Source of the DNA: an uncultured Kangiella sp.
GTDB lineage: Bacteria; Pseudomonadota; Gammaproteobacteria; Enterobacterales; DSM-103792
Assembly (NCBI GenBank): GCA_946481205.1
Contig: CAMLNB010000123.1
Coordinates: 1-10,448, forward strand
Length of the DNA stretch: 10,448 nucleotides
Direction of reading: 5' to 3'
The notes beneath the pieces were generated by a model. That model searched no databases, was not told the DNA's origin, and saw only the letters and a program-made list of their open reading frames with translations. Shown piece after piece: positions 6,882-10,448 of this stretch. A program made the translations under genes and the position numbers. Within the stretch, counting starts at the first letter, position 1, and every line of letters begins with the position of its first letter.

Positions 6882-7556
6882 CTATGGCTTGCCGATCACA
6901 TTCCGGCGCAGCGGCTGATAGGCCGGATGAATCTGGAAGCCGTCATAGCACAGCAGCCGCAGGATCTCGACTGGCCGGCGATGCCAGCTCGCCCAACTGA
7001 GCGGACTGTCGCCATGCTGATCCTTGCAGTCACGCGCAGCGCCGGCATCCAGCAATAACTGAATGGTTTCAACGCTGCCGCAAGCGGCAGCGCGGTGCAG
7101 GGGCGTTTCCGCTTTGCTGCGGCAGTCGCGCATAAAACTGCCGAGCGGTCTGTCGGGCAAGGTGCGTGCATTGACCTCGGCACCGGCAGCCAGCAGCACG
7201 CTGAGCACAACGTCATAACGCCAGCGATCATCTGAACAGAGCGCCAGATGCAGCGCGGTTTCACCGGTGTCGGGATCGGCATCGTTCACCGCTGCACCCT
7301 GCTCCAGCAAGAACTGGCACAGCTGCCAATGACCATGAAAGGCGGCGCCACGCAACGCATCGCTACCAAGCTGTGTGAGCAGCACACCGTGGGCCAGTAG
7401 CACGCGGATCGTACTGACATCACCATAGTAGGCGCAGTGTTGCAGCGCCGTGACGCCACTGGCATCGCCTGCATTGAGGTCGGCGCCGCTGGCAATCAGT
7501 TCATGCACGTAGTCCGTGCGGCCAGACGCGATCTGATTCAGCAAGGACTGACTCAT
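6882..7556 (-). CDS. Ankyrin repeat protein
   Basis: The protein has 224 residues and about six ankyrin repeats filling nearly its whole length. Consensus pieces are TALQHCAYYGD (repeat 2), GETALHLALCSDD (repeat 4), AETPLHRAAACGSVETIQLLLDAGA (repeat 5) and GDSPLSWASWHRRPVEILRLL (repeat 6). An insertion in repeat 4, RPLGSFMRDCRSK, is also present in a bacterial ankyrin family I recognise by sight, but no function is assigned to it. There is no signal peptide, so it should be a cytoplasmic protein-binding scaffold. The second Met (7556) is the better start: AAGGAG lies seven bases before it, but only one base before the first Met at 7562. The gene begins 85 bp after the OmpA-like stop with no terminator between, so the two may be co-transcribed. 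Confidence 0.85.
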   Translation of the reverse strand: MSQSLLNQIASGRTDYVHELIASGADLNAGDASGVTALQHCAYYGDVSTIRVLLAHGVLLTQLGSDALRGAAFHGHWQLCQFLLEQGAAVNDADPDTGETALHLALCSDDRWRYDVVLSVLLAAGAEVNARTLPDRPLGSFMRDCRSKAETPLHRAAACGSVETIQLLLDAGAARDCKDQHGDSPLSWASWHRRPVEILRLLCYDGFQIHPAYQPLRRNVIGKP

Positions 7557-7641
7557 TGGCATGCTCCTTCTGGCTCGGCGAACGTCATGCTGGCTGGCGG
7601 ACTAGCGAAAGCGGCATTCGCCAATCCGCCTTGGCTCGACC

Positions 7642-8616
7642 TTACTGCTCCACCAGTTCGACGCGCCGATTCTTGGCGCGACCGGCTTCGCTGGCATTGC
7701 TGGCAATTGGTGAAATGCTGGCCGCAGCCTTGGCTTGCAAACGATTCGCGGCGATCTTGTGATCGCTGACAAGCGCCTTGACCACAGCATCGGCCCGGCG
7801 TTGTGACAGACTGAGATTGGCGTCGAACGCACCCTGATTGTCGGTGTGGCCAACGATGAACACTTTCAATGTGGTCTGCTCGCGCAGCAGCTTCGCCATT
7901 TGCTCCAGTTGCGCTTTCGATTCGGCTTTCAGCTCGGCTTTGCCGGTATCGAAATAAATGCCGTACAGCGCGATCTTGCCTTCCGCGCCGAGCGCTTGCT
8001 TCATTGCATCGGCATTGACGGTGACCTGGCCGCCGACCATCGCCTGCGGTTCAATGATCTGCACGGCAACCGCGGCTTGCGGCTGTTCTTCACCAAACAC
8101 TTGTCCTGTCAGTACCGAGATGTGCCAGGTGCTGCCGGCCCGTTTCAGCTCGGCGTAGGTGTACAGCCCTTCACGATCAAACGGGCTGATATCAGGCGCC
8201 CATTTGCCCTGAAATTTCAGCTCGGTAAATTGCTGGTTCCAGTGCTGACCCGGCTCCCACCAGGCATTGCTGCCATCGACACTGGTCTTGATGCTGGCAC
8301 CGGCTGCTTTCAGCGCCTGCTCGTAATTGCGGTGCACCTCAAGGGGCGATTTGCCTTTTGGCGCCAGATAAAGCAAACGTGTGACTTTACCTTCGATCCG
8401 AACCGGCTCATCGCGCAGCAACTCCTTGGCTGGTTGATCCGGCTGCGGCAGATAAAACACGCCGGCAGCAAAACCGATTTCCTGATAACCATCCAGCTGC
8501 GAACCGGTGTAACGCGACAGCAGCGGATGATCCTTGCCACCAGCGACGTCTTTGGCTTGAGCAAGTCCGGCTTGGCACAGCAGCGCAGCGGCAAAGGTGA
8601 ACGCGAGCAAACGCAT
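7642..8616 (-). CDS. OmpA-family protein with C-terminal peptidoglycan-binding domain
   Basis: The protein has 324 residues from the ATG at 8616, supported by AGGAG eight bases upstream and a signal peptide (residues 1-21, ending GLAQA before KDV). A longer frame starts at 8694, but its extra 26 residues break the signal peptide. The OmpA-like domain spans about 213-324: YGIYFDTGKAEL, VGHTDNQGAFDANLSLSQRRA (Asp259 and Arg273/274 are the usual diaminopimelate contacts) and NRRVELVEQ. It should anchor the protein to peptidoglycan in the periplasm. The N-terminal 190 residues (for example KDHPLLSRYTGSQLDGY) form a separate domain of unknown role with no beta-barrel pattern, so it is probably a soluble periplasmic protein. 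The segment before PIASN reads AKAAASIS, where relatives usually have a glycine-rich GxGP turn. It lies upstream of the ankyrin gene and may lead a three-gene unit. Confidence 0.88.
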   Translation of the reverse strand: MRLLAFTFAAALLCQAGLAQAKDVAGGKDHPLLSRYTGSQLDGYQEIGFAAGVFYLPQPDQPAKELLRDEPVRIEGKVTRLLYLAPKGKSPLEVHRNYEQALKAAGASIKTSVDGSNAWWEPGQHWNQQFTELKFQGKWAPDISPFDREGLYTYAELKRAGSTWHISVLTGQVFGEEQPQAAVAVQIIEPQAMVGGQVTVNADAMKQALGAEGKIALYGIYFDTGKAELKAESKAQLEQMAKLLREQTTLKVFIVGHTDNQGAFDANLSLSQRRADAVVKALVSDHKIAANRLQAKAAASISPIASNASEAGRAKNRRVELVEQ

Positions 8617-8745
8617 AAAAATGACTCCTGTCTTGATGTACTCCCTGACCGACAGCGCATGGCTGCACAATCGGTATTTCAACAACCTGTTCATATTGCC
8701 GTGGTTGAATCCAACGAACCCGTGGAAGCGCTCACAGCCACATTC

Positions 8746-8776
8746 GGCGGAAACCCCTATGGGTGTTCCGCCCTAC
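8746..8776 (-). repeat. REP element, GGCGGAA family, with GTAG head
   Basis: GGCGGAA (8746-8752) pairs with TTCCGCC (8766-8772), and ACCC pairs with GGGT inside, with one bulged base. CTAC (8773-8776) is the GTAG head read on the minus strand. It belongs to the same type as the element at 1599-1625 and stands 16 bp from the neighbouring REPIN. Confidence 0.65.
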
Positions 8777-8792
8777 GCGGACTGACCCAATA

Positions 8793-8875
8793 CGTAGGGC
8801 GTCAATAAGGCGAAGCCGCATTGCGCCGAATGAATATCAATACGGCGCAATGCCCGTTGGTTATTGCGTCCTACG
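8793..8875. repeat. REPIN: two inverted REP units of the GGCGCAAT family
   Basis: The outer arms CGTAGGGCGTCAATAA (8793-8808) and TTATTGCGTCCTACG (8861-8875) are inverted copies with one mismatch and one missing base. The inner arms CATTGCGCCG (8819-8828) and CGGCGCAATG (8843-8852) are a perfect 10-bp inverted repeat. Each half is itself a GTAG-headed imperfect palindrome. This is the best preserved member of its family in the window; 6847-6870 and perhaps 162-179 are relics. Confidence 0.8.
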
Positions 8876-8924
8876 TGCTCTGACCGATATTTGCGCGGAT
8901 AAGGAAAGAAATAACGTTTTGATT

Positions 8925-8950
8925 CACGCGCCGGCGGATCCGGTCGCGTG
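8925..8950 (-). terminator. Terminator-like hairpin after the three-gene cassette
   Basis: CACGCGCCGG (8925-8934) pairs with CCGG (8940-8943) and CGCGTG (8945-8950), a 10-bp stem with one bulged T and a five-base loop. It starts 10 bases after the TAA of the 8961-9359 gene. On the minus strand it is followed by AATCAAAACGTTATTTC rather than a clean T-run, so termination may be partial or the hairpin may protect the 3' end of the mRNA. Confidence 0.5.
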
Positions 8951-8960
8951 GAATCGATTG

Positions 8961-9359
8961 TTAGAGCTTGATAACGTAATCGCCAACATTGGCATCTTCG
9001 AGTGCCTTTAGGTGCTTTTCACCCGGCTTTATTGACTCTGTCACGGTATCTTGAGGACCAAACATGGCAAGCCCTCCGTTCCAGATCACTTTCTTTATCT
9101 CTTTTACGTCCTCCGACTTTGTATAATCACAGGACTCAAGCGTTGCAATTTTTGGCTGCACGTGCGTAACCTTGACACGGCCACGAACAATCTCCAGGCG
9201 CTCCAACTCTTCATTAGTATCAGGGTCCATAATTACATCACCGAGGCCGACGACCATGAATATGTGCCCAACCTGAACGCCCTGTTCCGCCCCTTTGTTC
9301 ATTACAACGGAGTATTCATTGGGCAAAGCGACCACCTTGCCAAAGTATCTATCAGTCAT
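8961..9359 (-). CDS. Small FlgT C-terminal-like domain protein
   Basis: This 132-residue protein has no signal peptide or membrane helix. Residues 5-76 follow the pattern of the C-terminal beta-barrel of the flagellar protein FlgT: YFGKVVALPNEYSVVMNKG, a GVQVGHIFMVV turn, IMDPDTNEEL, then RGRVKVTHVQPKIATLES. The end, ANVGDYVIKL, fits the closing strand (V-G-D-x-V). In FlgT this domain sits in a periplasmic ring protein; here it is alone and should be cytoplasmic, with an extra charged segment (about 78-92, DYTKSEDVKEIKKV). The likeness is one of fold and motif and does not imply flagella. The ATG at 9359 overlaps the previous gene by eight bases (ATGACTGA) and has GGAG seven bases upstream, so translation is probably coupled. 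It is lower in GC than the chromosome to its left. Confidence 0.7.
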   Translation of the reverse strand: MTDRYFGKVVALPNEYSVVMNKGAEQGVQVGHIFMVVGLGDVIMDPDTNEELERLEIVRGRVKVTHVQPKIATLESCDYTKSEDVKEIKKVIWNGGLAMFGPQDTVTESIKPGEKHLKALEDANVGDYVIKL

Positions 9360-9876
9360 TGGAACTCTCCAATTTACTAAATTGCTGTATCGCAGTTACA
9401 GGCACGACAGGCCTCACGATAATTGATTTCAGCGCGTCTGTCGTTTTTGGTATCTCTTTAAGGACTTGAAAGTCGGCCCGTATTTTTATCTGAATAACCC
9501 TGTCCTGCACCAGATGCACGACACCCAAGTATGCCAAACGATCAATTTCATCCTGCTGTGCATAACAACCAACGACGATGTTATTCAGGAAATTTTCGTT
9601 TCTTCGGATGACAAACACCTGTTCCTCCGCCACATATTTGATCGGAACCTCGAATGGTGGCGGTGGTAAAGACTCTTGTGAGAGGTCATAAATGACTTTC
9701 AGCAGAACAAGAACAAGCGAAGCAAACAGCAATATTACGAATAGCAACCACTTCACCGACAACTGAGAATTCACATCGATAAAGATGGTCACGATACTCG
9801 ACATAAAGCCAATTACACCGATTGCGATGGAAGCACCGGACAGACTAAGCATTGTGCCCAGTATTTTATTTTTCAT
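9352..9876 (-). CDS. Two-helix membrane protein with C-terminal cytoplasmic domain, unknown
   Basis: This 174-residue protein has two N-terminal transmembrane helices (about 5-33 and 42-63) joined by a short FIDVNSQLS turn. A Pro-rich spacer (LPPPPFEVP, 70-78) and a roughly 100-residue domain follow. That domain has beta-rich stretches, among them EEQVFVIRR, NNIVVGCYAQQDE and LAYLGVVHLVQDRVIQIKIR. The hairpin topology puts both ends on the same side, most likely the cytoplasm. The YLGVVHLVQDRVIQIKI stretch resembles the first strand pair of the partner domain encoded next (YFGKVVALPNEYSVVM), hinting at two related small barrels. That is a pattern match by eye only. The start ATG lies inside the end of the upstream gene (11-base overlap), and the stop overlaps the next gene by eight bases. 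Confidence 0.68.
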   Translation of the reverse strand: MKNKILGTMLSLSGASIAIGVIGFMSSIVTIFIDVNSQLSVKWLLFVILLFASLVLVLLKVIYDLSQESLPPPPFEVPIKYVAEEQVFVIRRNENFLNNIVVGCYAQQDEIDRLAYLGVVHLVQDRVIQIKIRADFQVLKEIPKTTDALKSIIVRPVVPVTAIQQFSKLESSND

Positions 9877-10147
9877 TCTCAGCGCCTATTCGTTCCGGTT
9901 TCATCTTTGTTGCTCTAACTAAGTAATTATCTGCCTCTGTCCGACAATCTAACCGCGAAGCATGTTTGACATGATCAGATTCTTCCGATATTTCAACAAA
10001 TTGACAACACTTTTCCACGCCATTTCCAGCAACCTTATTCTCCATTGCCGGATAACATCGGTCGGTCTGCAGATAATGCCTGTCATCCAACCACTCAAGA
10101 TCGCGACGTGAATCCACATCTGGCGCTGCTTTTTTTGGTTTTGCCAT
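9866..10147 (-). CDS. Small hydrophilic protein with four cysteines, unknown
   Basis: From the ATG at 10147 this is a 93-residue, highly charged protein with no signal peptide or membrane helix. Four cysteines (31, 47, 48, 68) and several histidines could bind a metal, but their spacing fits no zinc-finger pattern I know. The N-terminus [16 protein letters not shown] looks natural and favours this start. A start at 10243 would add 32 residues whose DNA reads like the neighbouring chromosome. Neither start has a strong ribosome binding site. The stop overlaps the next gene by 11 bases, the best evidence that the frame is translated. Its low GC content matches the two genes after it. The product could also be the damaged or alternative end of another gene, so confidence is moderate. 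Confidence 0.5.
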   Translation of the reverse strand: MAKPKKAAPDVDSRRDLEWLDDRHYLQTDRCYPAMENKVAGNGVEKCCQFVEISEESDHVKHASRLDCRTEADNYLVRATKMKPERIGAENEK

Positions 10148-10268
10148 CACTTGTTGTGCTACGAAAACTCGACGTCCATTGCCAGATAAACCCGGCTGCC
10201 GGTATGGCACTCGCGAGGCCAAAGGCCACTCGGTCCTTGGCATTCTCGCGATCGCCAGGGCGGCTCAT
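10095..10268 (-). CDS. Possible 57-residue frame overlapping the sugar dehydrogenase stop
   Basis: An ATG at 10268 overlaps the TGA of the sugar dehydrogenase gene by four bases (ATGA), an arrangement typical of coupled genes. The frame reads [20 protein letters not shown] then [15 protein letters not shown] and runs on to TGA at 10095. The first 35 residues look like the start of a real protein with one hydrophobic segment; after about residue 37 it becomes Ser/Thr/Lys-rich and enters the antisense-free overlap with the 93-residue gene in another frame. It may be the 5' remnant of a native gene cut by arrival of the low-GC cassette, or chance. GGAG lies 11 bases before the ATG, longer than ideal. 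Confidence 0.3.
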   Translation of the reverse strand: MSRPGDRENAKDRVAFGLASAIPAAGFIWQWTSSFRSTTSDGKTKKSSARCGFTSRS

Positions 10269-10448
10269 GTACCCACTCGCTCCAGCTTGCGCAACTGATA
10301 GCGCTGCTCGCCTTCATCACTGACCAGCAAATAAATTGCGCCGTCCGGGCCGGTCTGGACATCGCGCAGGCGGCCAATGTTTTTCAGCAGCAGCTCGTCT
10401 TTGACGATCTTGTCACCGTCCAGCGTCAGCAAACGCAGTTCTTGTGCT
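10265..10448 (-). CDS. PQQ-dependent sugar dehydrogenase, C-terminal end (partial)
   Basis: The last 60 codons of a gene that enters from the right edge, ending in TGA at 10265. The visible peptide has [13 protein letters not shown], then [20 protein letters not shown] and [20 protein letters not shown]. The block G-R-[LI]-R-D-V-x-x-G-P-D-G-x-[IL]-Y-[LV]-L is characteristic of the soluble aldose sugar dehydrogenase family (GDH-B/YliI type). These are six-bladed beta-propellers that use PQQ and calcium to oxidise aldoses, usually in the periplasm. Only the last blade is visible, so the catalytic and PQQ-binding residues cannot be checked. The cassette genes lie directly downstream on the same strand and no terminator separates them, so they may be read through from this gene's promoter. 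Confidence 0.85.
   Translation of the reverse strand, partial: AQELRLLTLDGDKIVKDELLLKNIGRLRDVQTGPDGAIYLLVSDEGEQRYQLRKLERVGT

Larger units (their letters stand above)
8617..8960. other. Intergenic region with REP hairpin, REPIN and terminator-like hairpin
   Basis: I find no convincing gene in these 344 bases. From the OmpA-like start outward the gap holds the ribosome binding site of that gene, about 120 bases without clear signals, a GGCGGAA hairpin (8746-8776), a full REPIN (8793-8875), and a hairpin just after the stop of the upstream cassette (8925-8950). The promoter of the OmpA-like gene presumably lies within 8617-8740, but I could not place it with confidence. Confidence 0.5.

Noticed and set aside
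7846..8808. Plus-strand open frame of 320 codons
   Set aside because: It is antisense to the OmpA-like gene, has no domain or ribosome binding site, and its end runs through the REP elements.
6300..8875. Repeated palindromes considered as a CRISPR array
   Set aside because: The repeats are inverted rather than direct, belong to different families, and have no regular spacers or cas genes; REP/REPIN explains them better.
8961..10147. Three-gene cassette considered as a toxin-antitoxin system
   Set aside because: The sizes and overlaps invite the idea, but none of the products shows a known toxin or antitoxin fold, DNA-binding motif or catalytic site, so it is left as unknown.

Overview
The window is a stretch of gammaproteobacterial chromosome. 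The evidence is a set of typical gene families (an SRPBCC protein, a metal-dependent amidohydrolase, a winged-helix/TPR membrane regulator, an OmpA-type protein and a PQQ-dependent sugar dehydrogenase) and several short palindromes headed by GTAG, the hallmark of REP elements. I cannot name a genus from the sequence alone. Most of the window is GC-rich: 43 of 60 bases are G or C at 5161-5220. The block at about 8960-10150 is clearly poorer: 24 of 60 at 9721-9780.

Layout. Positions 1-118 hold the end of a plus-strand SRPBCC protein. Next come REP-like and inverted repeats, and a minus-strand four-helix membrane protein (335-775). A minus-strand lipoprotein (992-1555) and a secreted trypsin-like serine protease (1637-2449) follow, with a REP hairpin between them. 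A periplasmic amidohydrolase (2639-4141, minus) has a good terminator at 2573-2615. It is divergent from a CadC-like regulator with TPR repeats (4340-6274, plus), and the 198-bp gap between them holds a promoter and a small palindrome. After a REPIN (6300-6387), three minus-strand genes follow: OmpA-like (8616 to 7642), ankyrin repeat (7556 to 6882) and a second small membrane protein (6802 to 6404).

The gap at 8617-8960 holds a REP hairpin, a complete REPIN and a terminator-like hairpin. Beyond it are three overlapping minus-strand genes of lower GC content, transcribed 10147 to 8961: a small Cys-containing hydrophilic protein, a two-helix membrane protein with a cytoplasmic domain, and a stand-alone domain resembling the FlgT C-terminal barrel. 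The right edge is the C-terminus of a minus-strand PQQ-dependent sugar dehydrogenase ending at 10265.

The best candidate for something undescribed is the 8961-10147 cassette: compact, translationally overlapping, compositionally distinct, and without a known overall function. The amidohydrolase/regulator pair is a plausible sensor-and-target unit. The rest reads as ordinary accessory chromosome with many intergenic REP elements.
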